From positions 3,038,001 through 3,102,000 of the forward strand of contig NZ_CP194041.2 in assembly GCF_050870875.2 (NCBI RefSeq): a stretch of DNA of 64,000 bases, given 5' to 3'. This document shows positions 43,079-50,993 of this stretch, in pieces. Numbering within the stretch: position 1 is the stretch's first letter; each line of letters opens with the position of its first letter. The notes under the pieces were generated by a model. The model was not told the DNA's origin. It worked only from the letters and a program-made list of their open reading frames with translations, and did no database searches. Source of the DNA: Agarivorans sp050870875 (GTDB lineage Bacteria > Pseudomonadota > Gammaproteobacteria > Enterobacterales > Celerinatantimonadaceae). A program made the translations under genes and the position numbers.

Positions 43079-43750
43079 GCTTCCAAACGCCAGAACCAGG
43101 GGGAATTAGGGTTTACCGCCGTACTGCATACCCATAGCCGCCAGCGTAACCTGCATCCCCACTTACATGTATTGGTGGCCGGTGGGCGCTATCACAGTGC
43201 GAAGCAGCAGTGGCATCACTGCAACAAGAAGTACTTGTTTAACGCCTTTGCGCTGGCCAAGGTATGGCGAGGGAGAATGCTAGATGCGCTCAGTCAACAC
43301 CCAAACATCAAGTTGCCCCCGCATATCCCCACCAAATGGGTGGTCGATTGTCGCAACGTAGGTTTTGGGCTGCCCGCGCTACAGTACTTATCTCGCTACT
43401 TGTATCGCGGGATCTTATCCGATAACGACATCATCAGTACCGATAATGACCAAGTGAGTTTTAGGTATCTAGATAGCCAAAGCCACACCACCAAAATCCG
43501 CACCTTGCCTACCTTAAGGTTCTTAAGGCTTATCTTGGCGCATGTATTGCCCAAGGGATTACAGCGGGTGAGAGATTATGGTTTTTTACGGGGCAACGCC
43601 AAACACATATTGCGGCGCATTCAGTTACTCCTGCGAGTGCCGCAACGCGTGAACCTCGCCGCGCTCCAAACCGACAACCACAGCGCGACCCGGCCATGCC
43701 CTTGCTGCCAGCACCCCATGCACTGCACAGGCGTGAGTCGAACGAGCTAG
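43079..43750 (+). pseudogene. 5'-truncated IS91-family transposase
   Basis: The frame opens directly at the repeat junction and reads GELGFTAVLHTHSRQRNLHP, then HLHVLVAGGRYHS, the HUH motif region of Y2 transposases, on through FRYLDSQSHTTKIRTL to a stop at 43750. The N-terminal zinc-binding domain is missing. The element's right terminus continues to about 43958 next to GTTC. Confidence 0.75.
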
Positions 43751-43958
43751 CCGAAAGGCGAACAGGATAAGGAGAATGGCAGGGCTTAACATGAGGATGA
43801 ATACATACAAAAAATAACAGCTTAGCACCATGTATGACAGGCAAAGGCTTAACGCCATTCACCCAGTCTTAGCCAAACTCGCCTTGTAAAAAGTAACAAG
43901 GCCTTGGCCCCGCCAACATCAATACCGTTATTTACTATAGAAGGGAGCATCGGGCTTG
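43751..43958 (+). mobile_element. Right-end region of the IS91-like element
   Basis: Non-coding end of the IS91 fragment. The last ~55 bp match 37585-37638. It stops at GTTC within an attC core (GTTCAAC, GTTGAAC on the cassette strand), the tetranucleotide used by IS91-type rolling-circle elements. Confidence 0.6.
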
Positions 43959-44006
43959 TTCAACACCCGAATAAGGTGGCGGCTACGCGACACCTATTCT
44001 TATTGT
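43955..44006 (-). other. attC site interrupted by an IS110-family element
   Basis: GTTCAACACCC followed by arms GAATAAGGTGGC and GACACCTATTCTTATT repeats the attC type seen at 37639 and 41718. The outer R'' end is missing, where the IS110-family element begins. Confidence 0.6.
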
Positions 44007-44207
44007 ATGGATAATTATTAAGAAATATGAGTAAAGTGAGACTCAGGCTTAAGCAGCAACTTAAGCTTCTATTTAATAGCTCGATATTCTTAAGGCTCCT
44101 TTCAAAGGCCGATAACAAACGTGAGCATTAAGTGGAACTCCAAGCACCACACTCGAATAGTCTACAGGGTCTAGAACCCGTATTACGCAATATAGAGTCA
44201 GCTTATT

Positions 44208-45158
44208 ATGAATACAGTAACAAATAAATGTATTAACGTCGGTGTCGATACAGGTAAAGAACAACTTGATGTTTATATTAGACCCCTCGACATTTTCTTC
44301 ACTGTCTCCAACGATGATAAAGGTATCAAGCAAGCCATAAAAATCATTCAAAAACACACGCCATTACGAGTCGTGATTGAAGCTACAGGTCGATTAGAAA
44401 TGCCTTTTATTATAGCTTGTCACAATGCCAAACTACCGTATGTAATAGCCAACCCTGTTCATGTAAGACGTTTTGCAGGCGCTATCGGGCAGAGGGCTAA
44501 AACAGACAAACTTGACGCAAAACTTATCGCGCACTACGCCGAAGCTATAAAGCCCAATTTAACGACACTAAAGCCAGATTCTATGCGACTCATGGCAGAT
44601 TTAGTCATCCGAAGAAACCAGCTTCTTTCGATGCAAACAATGGAAAAAAATCGCATGAAAATTATGCCCTCGCAACTCATTCTGACGATTAAACCTATTT
44701 TAACTGCGTTTAAAAATCAGATAGAGAAAATTGAAAGCAAGATTATCAAGCTAATTGAAAGTAACCCTGAGTATCAAGCCAAGAATGGGATATTACAAAG
44801 CATGCCAGGAATAGGGAAAATTGCAGCGGCGTCTATCATTAGTAACCTTCCAGAGTTAGGGTTAATAACCAATAAACAAGCCTCATCTCTCGTCGGAGTG
44901 GCCCCAATGAACCGAGAAAGTGGCCGCTATAAAGGGCTCAGAAAAATTCAAGGGGGACGAGCTCAAGTAAGAACCGTGTTATACATGGCCATGATGTCAG
45001 CCATCCAATGTAACCCCATTTTTAAGAGCACATATCAGAGGCTTTTAGCTGAAGGGAAACCTAAAAAAGTAGCCATCATTGCATGCCTAAGAAAGATGGT
45101 AACCATCCTAAACTCAATGCTACGAGATGGCGCCTTATGGGATGCAAAAATAATTTAA
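44208..45158 (+). CDS. IS110/IS1111-family transposase
   Basis: A 316-residue DEDD transposase. INVGVDTGKEQLDVYI (D), VVIEATGR (E) and KTDKLDAKLIAHYAE (DD) mark the RuvC-like N-terminal domain. MPGIGKIAAASIISNLPELG and LVGVAPMNRESGRYKG mark the C-terminal Transposase_20 domain. It appears intact. The element lies between two attC-type sequences, as in the attC-targeting IS1111 group; its exact ends (about 44007-45157) are not resolved because these elements lack terminal duplications. Confidence 0.88.
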   Translation: MNTVTNKCINVGVDTGKEQLDVYIRPLDIFFTVSNDDKGIKQAIKIIQKHTPLRVVIEATGRLEMPFIIACHNAKLPYVIANPVHVRRFAGAIGQRAKTDKLDAKLIAHYAEAIKPNLTTLKPDSMRLMADLVIRRNQLLSMQTMEKNRMKIMPSQLILTIKPILTAFKNQIEKIESKIIKLIESNPEYQAKNGILQSMPGIGKIAAASIISNLPELGLITNKQASSLVGVAPMNRESGRYKGLRKIQGGRAQVRTVLYMAMMSAIQCNPIFKSTYQRLLAEGKPKKVAIIACLRKMVTILNSMLRDGALWDAKII

Positions 45159-45165
45159 TCTAACT

Positions 45166-46374
45166 TGTATTAGTTCCGACTAGATCTGACACTACTTCTT
45201 GAAAAGTAGAGAGTTACCCGTTTTGATAAAGGTGTTGAATCTTTAATCAAAATATCCAAAAAGGAAGGTAACTCTCTATGTTGCATACTAACAACCCGAT
45301 CATCAAACACAAAGCTGGTTTACTCAATCTTGCCGAAGAACTTGGCAATGTGTCTAAAGCTTGTAAAGTCATGGGCGTATCTAGGGATACGTTTTATCGC
45401 TACCAAGAGCTTGCAGAGGAAGGTGGCTTAGATGCCCTCATCAACAGGACTCGGCGAACGCCTAACCTTAAAAATAGAGTCGATGAAGCAACCGAACAGA
45501 CCGTCATTAAATATGCTATTGAGCAGCCCGCTCATGGCCAGCATAGAACCAGTAACGAGCTACGCAAACAAGGTGTGTTTGTCTCTGGCAGTGGTGTTCG
45601 CTCAATTTGGTTACGCCATAGTCTCGAAAACTTTAAAAAGCGTTTAAAAGCCTTAGAAGCTAAAGTGGCTAGCGAAGGCATTGTACTTAGTGATGCGCAA
45701 GTTGCTGCGCTTGAAAAAAAGAAATACGATGATGAGGCTTGTGGGGAAATTGAAACCGCTCACCCTGGCTACCTAGGCTCACAAGATACGTTTTACGTAG
45801 GCAACCTGAAGGGCGTTGGACGCATCTATCAGCAAACCTTTGTTGATACCTATAGCAAAGTCGCTTTTGCTAAGTTGTATACCACCAAAACGCCAATAAC
45901 AGCAGCTGATGTGCTGAATGACAAAGTTCTGCCGTACTTTGAGTCAAAGGGCTTGCCCATGCTTCGTATATTGACTGACCGAGGTACAGAATACTGCGGC
46001 CGAGTAGAACAGCATGACTATCAGCTCTATCTAGCCATCAATGATATAGACCACACCAAAACTAAAGCAATGTCGCCTCAAACTAACGGCATCTGCGAGC
46101 GATTTCATAAGACGATCTTGAACGAGTTTTATCAAATCACATTTAGGAAGAAACTGTACTCAACACTAGAGGAGCTGCAAAAAGATCTGGACGAGTGGAT
46201 GGATTACTACAACAATGAACGAACCCATCAAGGAAAGATATGCTGTGGCAGAACACCACTTGAAACATTAGTCGATGGGAAAACGGTTTGGGCTGAGAAG
46301 AATTTAGCTCAAATCTAAGCTGACAAGGCACCCTAAAAATCGGGTAACTGTCAGATCAGGTCTGAGCTACTACA
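45166..46374 (+). mobile_element. IS481-family insertion sequence
   Basis: A complete 1209-bp element. The ends TGTATTAGTTCCGAC and TGTAGTAGCTCAGAC are inverted, sharing GATCTGACA further in. A 7-bp target duplication TCTAACT lies at 45159-45165 and 46375-46381. The duplicated target is part of an attC core ATCTAAC. Confidence 0.88.
45278..46318 (+). CDS. IS481-family transposase
   Basis: A 346-residue transposase with an N-terminal helix-turn-helix (ACKVMGVSRDTFYRYQELAE) and an rve-type DDE core: FVDTYSKVAFA (D), ILTDRGTEYCG (D) and MSPQTNGICERFHKT (E). Intact, with the ATG just inside the left end. Confidence 0.93.
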   Translation: MLHTNNPIIKHKAGLLNLAEELGNVSKACKVMGVSRDTFYRYQELAEEGGLDALINRTRRTPNLKNRVDEATEQTVIKYAIEQPAHGQHRTSNELRKQGVFVSGSGVRSIWLRHSLENFKKRLKALEAKVASEGIVLSDAQVAALEKKKYDDEACGEIETAHPGYLGSQDTFYVGNLKGVGRIYQQTFVDTYSKVAFAKLYTTKTPITAADVLNDKVLPYFESKGLPMLRILTDRGTEYCGRVEQHDYQLYLAINDIDHTKTKAMSPQTNGICERFHKTILNEFYQITFRKKLYSTLEELQKDLDEWMDYYNNERTHQGKICCGRTPLETLVDGKTVWAEKNLAQI

Positions 46375-46408
46375 TCTAACTTATTGACACCATAGTCGTT
46401 TGTTAGGT
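46374..46408 (-). other. Short (35-bp) attC of the 46403 cassette
   Basis: Cores ATCTAAC (46374-46380) and GTTAGGT (46402-46408) lie only 21 bp apart. IS481 inserted at the distal core. The proximal core overlaps the gene's stop codon. Confidence 0.55.
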
Positions 46409-46879
46409 ATTCTTTCCACCGATGCTTTCAATCTTGTTCGGCATTCCCCGCCCATTGTTCCACCAACGGTTTGGATTTTCACTATTCGGGTTGTAAGCGG
46501 CCCGGCTTGCCCAATCTTCTCGTAGAAAAATAACAGGTTCTTCATAGTGATGGACGAAATGGATGGCGTCCATGACCTTTTCCAGAACTGCAACGTCGCG
46601 CTCAATAGATACCTTCAATTCAACCATTGGGTAAGTTTCAGGCTGTCCTGCGACGTAAGTTTCTACATGTGTTGTGGTCGTTGAGTCCTCTTCTGGTTGT
46701 GAGGTTTCCATACCTTGACCGGAGATACTAGCATTACGTCGATAACGCCCATATTTAAGAGGGTGTACTGCAATAACTGCATCCAGAATTTTATCAACAT
46801 CCTCAATGGGAGTTTGGATTTCTAACGTCCATACGGGAACGAAACTCCCGGAAGTAGCCTGATAACTATTCAACACCAT
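46403..46879 (-). CDS. Cassette protein of unknown function with duplicated fold
   Basis: A 158-residue soluble protein. Two segments look alike: VWTLEIQTPIEDVDKILDAV and VELKVSIERDVAVLEKVMDA, each followed by H-P/HHYEEP-type turns. This suggests a duplicated ferredoxin-like unit of the CutA/NIF3 kind, but I would not assign that family. A low-complexity linker (EEDSTTTTHVETY) separates the halves. Single-gene cassette. Confidence 0.6.
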   Translation of the reverse strand: MVLNSYQATSGSFVPVWTLEIQTPIEDVDKILDAVIAVHPLKYGRYRRNASISGQGMETSQPEEDSTTTTHVETYVAGQPETYPMVELKVSIERDVAVLEKVMDAIHFVHHYEEPVIFLREDWASRAAYNPNSENPNRWWNNGRGMPNKIESIGGKNT

Positions 46880-46922
46880 TTGTACGCTCCTATATTTTAG
46901 TAATTCAGATTTTCAATAGAAT

Positions 46923-46955
46923 ACCTAACGCCTTGCTAAACGGAACTTGTTAGAT
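46923..46955 (-). other. Minimal 33-bp attC
   Basis: Cores ACCTAAC (46923-46929) and GTTAGAT (46949-46955) match RYYYAAC/GTTRRRY exactly but are only 19 bp apart. It lies between two cassette genes at the expected place, 16 bp past a stop codon. The usual extended arms are gone. Confidence 0.65.
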
Positions 46956-46970
46956 CGATATATTTAAATT

Positions 46971-47333
46971 CTATCTCGATAGCCACTCATTCTTAAAACC
47001 TTTTCTAGCAATCAATACGTGTGAAATGATCATACCTATTAAGGGCAGTGTAAACATTGAAATAAATGTAAGTACTACCCATAAAAACCAATTCAACTTA
47101 TTCTTTGATGCTATTATTCCCAAAGAAATAATATACCCAAATAGTAAAGAGCCCGTATAAATACCAAGCTCTAATTCTTTGTTCATAATTGATACTGTAA
47201 CCAACACAATAATCGAAATTAGAATGATAGTGTGGATAACAAACCATTTTCTATTGTTACTTTTATACATCTGAAAATCTTCTGCATTCAATAACGTTTT
47301 TGGGCTAAGTTCAACTTTGTTCATTTTTTGCAT
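46971..47333 (-). CDS. Small integral membrane protein (cassette)
   Basis: About 120 residues with three to four membrane segments (WFVIHTIILISIIVLVTVSI, IYTGSLLFGYIISLGIIAS, LNWFLWVVLTFISMFTLPLI, IGMIISHVLIAR) and a basic C-terminus. A second ATG lies at 47324. No family recognised. The second cassette from the integrase, flanked by attC sites on both sides. Confidence 0.65.
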   Translation of the reverse strand: MQKMNKVELSPKTLLNAEDFQMYKSNNRKWFVIHTIILISIIVLVTVSIMNKELELGIYTGSLLFGYIISLGIIASKNKLNWFLWVVLTFISMFTLPLIGMIISHVLIARKGFKNEWLSR

Positions 47334-47354
47334 TTTTCACTAACTCCGAGTGAG

Positions 47355-47454
47355 ATCTAACGCCGCGTTAAGCGGACTAAAATTGTGGGTTATAATGTGT
47401 AGCGAAGCGAAACGTAACCCACTGTTTTAGTTCCGTTTAAACGCATAGTTAAAT
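47355..47454 (-). other. attC site of the first (SDR) cassette
   Basis: A clear 100-bp attC. Cores ATCTAAC (47355-47361) and GTTAAAT (47448-47454) flank imperfect arms: CGTTAAGCGGACTAAAAT pairs with GTTTTAGTTCCGTTTAAACG, and GTGGGTTA pairs with TAACCCAC around a central loop. It starts 3 bp after the SDR stop. Confidence 0.9.
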
Positions 47455-47457
47455 TGC

Positions 47458-48153
47458 TTACCAAGGTAGCTCACCTGTATCCAAACTTATATAGTCTCGT
47501 GTTTTTAGTTTGTTGCATTTCACCATCGCCAGTAATTTTTTTGCTGATAATTCTGGTGTCATGTCAGCATCAGTTGAAGCCATTTTGGTTAATAGTCGTC
47601 CCGGGTGTATCGCAACAACTCGAATATTCAAATCTTCTAGATCATCAGCAAGGCAAAGTGTAAGCATATTCTGTGCGGCTTTACTTATGCGATAAGAATA
47701 TGAGCATCCTGAACCTTTAGCTGCTAATTCAGACTGCATAGTTAATGAGCCTCTACGAGAACTGATATTGATTACAAGGGAATTATGCTTTCTTTTTAAA
47801 GCAACTAAAGCCCCCTTAACTGTCGCTAAGACACCTATACAATTAGTTTCAAATTCTTTACGCAAAAACTCAGATTTCGTAGATTCTAGCGTTGGGGCTT
47901 TTGTACCCGAACCAGCATTGTTGATAATAACATCTAAGGATATATCGCTTAACCACTCATTTAATAACACTTCATATTTATTAGTGGTCACGTCACAAAT
48001 TAAAACATTTGCGTCAGGTAACTCTTTAAGTAAATCAATTTTTGAAGATTCAGTACGTACTACTAAATACAATTCATAACCACAGGCAGAAAATTGTTGT
48101 GCTAATGCTAAACCTAACCCTCTATTTGCACCTGTTATTAATACAGAATTCAT
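47458..48153 (-). CDS. SDR-family oxidoreductase (first integron cassette)
   Basis: A 231-residue short-chain dehydrogenase. GANRGLGLALAQQ is near residue 7, NNAGSGT near 80, the catalytic Ser in INISSRRGS near 130, and the tyrosine in YSYRISKAAQNM (YxxxK). The start is the ATG at 48153 (MNSVLITGANRG), with TGGAG before it and only 14 bp from the attI junction. The frame continues upstream to 48210 across attI, which is not natural coding. Closest cassette to the integrase, so the best expressed if Pc is active. Confidence 0.9.
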   Translation of the reverse strand: MNSVLITGANRGLGLALAQQFSACGYELYLVVRTESSKIDLLKELPDANVLICDVTTNKYEVLLNEWLSDISLDVIINNAGSGTKAPTLESTKSEFLRKEFETNCIGVLATVKGALVALKRKHNSLVINISSRRGSLTMQSELAAKGSGCSYSYRISKAAQNMLTLCLADDLEDLNIRVVAIHPGRLLTKMASTDADMTPELSAKKLLAMVKCNKLKTRDYISLDTGELPW

Positions 48154-48166
48154 AATACTCCATTGC

Positions 48167-48384
48167 AATTTAACGCTAAGTAGGCCGCACGTGCGGTCTA
48201 TCCCATTCAATGAGCGCGCGTCCTATCACAAAAAACATGATCTTCATCACGTTCGCCCATCAATTTATGATTTGATATTAACCCATTGTCTACCTTAGTT
48301 TTTTACTCGGAATCAATCAATCGTCGATCCATTTCTATCATTGATTACTTTGACAAATGACGCAAACGAAACTAAAAATACTGT
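48167..48384 (-). other. attI region and cassette junction
   Basis: ATTTAAC at 48167-48173 (GTTAAAT on the cassette strand) is the core site joining attI to the first cassette. Beyond it lies a palindrome CCGCACGTGCGG (48185-48196) and about 190 bp of AT-rich sequence that should hold the rest of attI and the Pc promoter. Its link to the integrase is broken by ISL3. Confidence 0.6.
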
Positions 48385-48392
48385 ATGTATAT

Positions 48393-49714
48393 GGCTCTTC
48401 ACCGTTCTTGGTGGAAAGTCATATCAAGCCCTCCAAAGTGAAATAAAATAGCTCGCTTAAAGCGTTCTTTATTTCTAAAACCCATCGAACGTATTTTTAG
48501 GCGCTGAATGTTTCCATTTATCGCTTCTGCCAAGCCATTTGATACCTTATAACGCATCGCATTGATGATGCCCTTTAAGTGCGTTTTCACGGTTTCTGCT
48601 GCTGTCATCATCGGCCTGATTTGACTGACCTTTATGAGTGCCAACCAATCATTCCAAGCCGCTTTGGCGTTAGCTGCATCGCCATACCAAATGGCTCTTG
48701 CTTGCTCTTTGAATATCCAGCTCAAGCCAGTATTTTGCATCATTTTGGCCAGCGCATTCACTCTTTCTCTCAATGTCCCATGTAGGTGGCTGTTTCGTTT
48801 TAACCATCCATACCGTGTTTGGTGGCACTCTCTTTTTAAATGCTGGGGCAACGCCATGAGTTCGCTTTTTCTCACTTCATTCACCGCTTTAGTGAGCGCC
48901 TTTGCGATATGAAAATGGTCTATGGCTATCATTTGCTTAGCCCGCTCACCGAAGTAGTCATATGCTGCGTTTATATATGCTCTGCTCATGTCCATCGATA
49001 TGGAACGTGTAACCATTGTTGACTCAGGGGGCAATGCCTTAAAGCAAGCTGATAAGCTCAGGCCTGTTCGACCGTCTTCAACCGATATCACCTGACCATC
49101 ACGATTGGATAATACCGTGACATAGTCATGGCCTTTCTTAAATGCCGTTTCATCGACCAACAGGTCTTGGTAGTTGATGGTGGTTCTGGCTGTCAGACCG
49201 CGTTGAACGGCTCGTGCCATAATACGGTCGATGGCTCCCCAGCTAAGCCGATAGGTTTTACTCACCGCGTATAAGGAACTGACTTTAAGCATCTCTATAA
49301 CGCGAGCCTCAAACAGCTCTGTGTAGCGACTGTTACTTGTCGCCCAAGGCACTTGAAGTGTTTGCACTCCATGCTCTGGGCAATCAGCTCGAGGGACTTC
49401 AGCCTCAATACGTGTTTCAAACTGACAGGTATCTAAATGTCGCCAAACCCGCCGCCGAGTATCGTGTCGACGAACAGCCTTACCGCAAGAGGGGCAAGCC
49501 GTTAATGAAGCTCGGTCATAGTCAACGCGTACGGTGATGGTTTGGGTTGACTCATTGAGTTCAACAGATGAAACAGCCCAAGGATGAGTTAATCCAAGAA
49601 TGGATTGATAAAGCGTCGTGTCTTGCATGGTCGCGAGGTATTCATGAACGTTTACTTATTATCTCGCTCATTAATGTTTGTTGAAAGTGTTTCCACTACA
49701 TTCGGTGAAGAGCC
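48393..49714 (-). mobile_element. ISL3-family insertion sequence
   Basis: A complete 1322-bp element with inverted ends GGCTCTTCACCG / GGCTCTTCACCG and an 8-bp target duplication ATGTATAT (48385-48392 and 49715-49722). It lies in the promoter of the integron integrase. Confidence 0.95.
48399..49628 (-). CDS. ISL3-family transposase
   Basis: A 409-residue transposase with an N-terminal zinc finger (ASLTACPSCGKAVRRHD, CPEHG) and a DDE core: LLVDETAFKKGHDYVTVL (D), SMDMSRAYINAA (D) and NGLAEAINGNIQRLK (E). It appears intact. Confidence 0.93.
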   Translation of the reverse strand: MQDTTLYQSILGLTHPWAVSSVELNESTQTITVRVDYDRASLTACPSCGKAVRRHDTRRRVWRHLDTCQFETRIEAEVPRADCPEHGVQTLQVPWATSNSRYTELFEARVIEMLKVSSLYAVSKTYRLSWGAIDRIMARAVQRGLTARTTINYQDLLVDETAFKKGHDYVTVLSNRDGQVISVEDGRTGLSLSACFKALPPESTMVTRSISMDMSRAYINAAYDYFGERAKQMIAIDHFHIAKALTKAVNEVRKSELMALPQHLKRECHQTRYGWLKRNSHLHGTLRERVNALAKMMQNTGLSWIFKEQARAIWYGDAANAKAAWNDWLALIKVSQIRPMMTAAETVKTHLKGIINAMRYKVSNGLAEAINGNIQRLKIRSMGFRNKERFKRAILFHFGGLDMTFHQER

Positions 49715-49805
49715 ATGTATATACAGATAAAAGGTGCGCAACATGTCAAACACACCATTGCGGCTCCAGCAGCGATTTAGAAATACGATTTATCAGCACC
49801 ATTAC

Positions 49806-49819
49806 AGTATTCAGTATTC
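49806..49819 (+). repeat. 7-bp tandem duplication in intI
   Basis: AGTATTC occurs twice without a gap (49806-49812, 49813-49819). The extra copy adds seven bases and moves the integrase out of frame after about 22 codons. Confidence 0.95.
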
Positions 49820-50499
49820 GCACCGAGCAAACCTACTGGCATTGGATAAAACGTTTTTTGTACTTTTATCACAAGCAGCACCCAGCAAAGCTCGGAGCTG
49901 CTGATATTGAACGATTTCTAACTCACCTAACGGTCGATAGGCAAGTCGCTCCGGCGACTCAAAACATCGCATTTAATGCCTTCATGTTTATCTATAACAA
50001 AGTACTACGTATCGAAATGATTGGAATTCAGGCGAAACGCTCGAAAAAACAAGTCAACATTCCCGTAGTTTTTACTCGAGCTGAAGTGAGCCAAGTGATT
50101 GCGAATTTACCCGCGGATTATCAGATCATGGCTTCACTGCTTTACGGTTCGGGACTAAGACTCAGTGAATGCTTGAGATTACGGATTAAAGACTTAGATT
50201 TTGATCAAAATACAATCACCGTACGGCAAGGCAAAGGAAATAAAGATCGCGTAACTTTGTTACCCCCTAACTTGATCCCAAAGCTTCGCGATAACATTCT
50301 CCTGAGCAAAAGTGTTTTTGCTCACGATATGAGTCTACATTATGCTGGAACGACGATGTCTTACGCGTTAGCCCGTAAGTATCCACATTCTCAACGGTCG
50401 TTTTCTTGGCAGTTTTTGTTTCCTTCAACTCGCCTGTGTATCGACGCTAGAACAGGTGAGCTCAAACGCCATCATATTCATCATAGTGTGCTCCAAAAA

Positions 50500-50559
50500 G
50501 CCGTCACCAAAGCCGTCACCAAAGCCGTCACCAAAGCCGTCACCAAAGCCGTCACCAAA
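50500..50559 (+). repeat. 12-bp x5 tandem repeat inside intI
   Basis: Five perfect units GCCGTCACCAAA, each encoding AVTK, lie between the IntI patch and the HxxR box. Related integrases have one such unit, so sixteen residues have been added in frame. Confidence 0.95.
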
Positions 50560-50778
50560 GCCGTGCATAATGCCGGAATAAATAAGCCTGCAAGTTGCCA
50601 TACCTTTAGGCACAGTTTTGCCACCCACTTATTAGAACAAGGGACTGATTTAAGAACTATACAAGAACTACTTGGCCATCAAGATGTAACAACGATTGAG
50701 ATTTACACGCATGTTATCGGTCGTTATACCACGGGCGTCAAAAGCCCTTTAGAGTGCTTGGTTCAAGTTGCAAAATAG

Positions 50779-50993
50779 ATGACCGATGAAAAAGCATCAA
50801 GGCGCTTATGCATGAGAGGGTCGTTCGTAAGAAGACCTAACACGTTTTGGAACACCAACGAGTCAGTACGCCCTAAGCCACTTCGGGACAAGAGCGACAC
50901 AACTGATATCCACTGCCCCTCAACAAACTTCGGATTAAAAATCACTGCACATATACGGCAGCGCAATAACTGTCGATAACAAGGGTGAAGTCA
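50779..50993. other. Intergenic region, nothing recognised
   Basis: Short convergent gap between intI and the EamA gene. No stem with a T-run or repeat was seen. Confidence 0.4.

Larger units (their letters stand above)
48381..49726. promoter_or_regulatory. LexA (SOS) box of intI, split by an ISL3-family element
   Basis: The left part CTGTATGTATAT ends at 48392, and the right part ATGTATATACAG is at 49715-49726. Removing the element and one target copy rebuilds CTGTATGTATATACAG, a CTG-N10-CAG LexA box ending 16 bp before the integrase ATG. Confidence 0.8.
49743..50778 (+). pseudogene. intI: Integron integrase IntI, frameshifted
   Basis: A tyrosine recombinase. The native start is the ATG at 49743 (MSNTPLRLQQRFRNTIYQHH) with AAAAGG upstream. 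A 7-bp duplication at 49806-49819 shifts the frame; deleting one copy restores YSIRTEQTYWHWIKRF, and the rest stays open to 50778. Catalytic residues remain: GSGLRLSECLRLR (R), HTFRHSFATH (HxxR), LGHQDVTTIEIYTH (H, Y). The IntI-specific patch GELKRHHIHHSVLQKAV is present but followed by four extra copies of AVTK. Without both duplications the protein would be 326 residues, normal for chromosomal IntI. The cassettes lie upstream on the other strand, as expected. Confidence 0.92.

Noticed and set aside
49678..49819. An apparent N-terminal extension of the integrase beginning MLKVFPLHSVKSHVYTDKRC
   Set aside because: This frame starts inside the ISL3 element and is open by chance. The true N-terminus lies in another frame from 49743, separated by the 7-bp duplication.
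50500..50559. An assembly collapse or a stand-alone repeat protein
   Set aside because: The units are in frame within a recognisable IntI between the patch and HTFRHSFATH. An in-gene expansion is the simplest reading, although read data should confirm the unit number.
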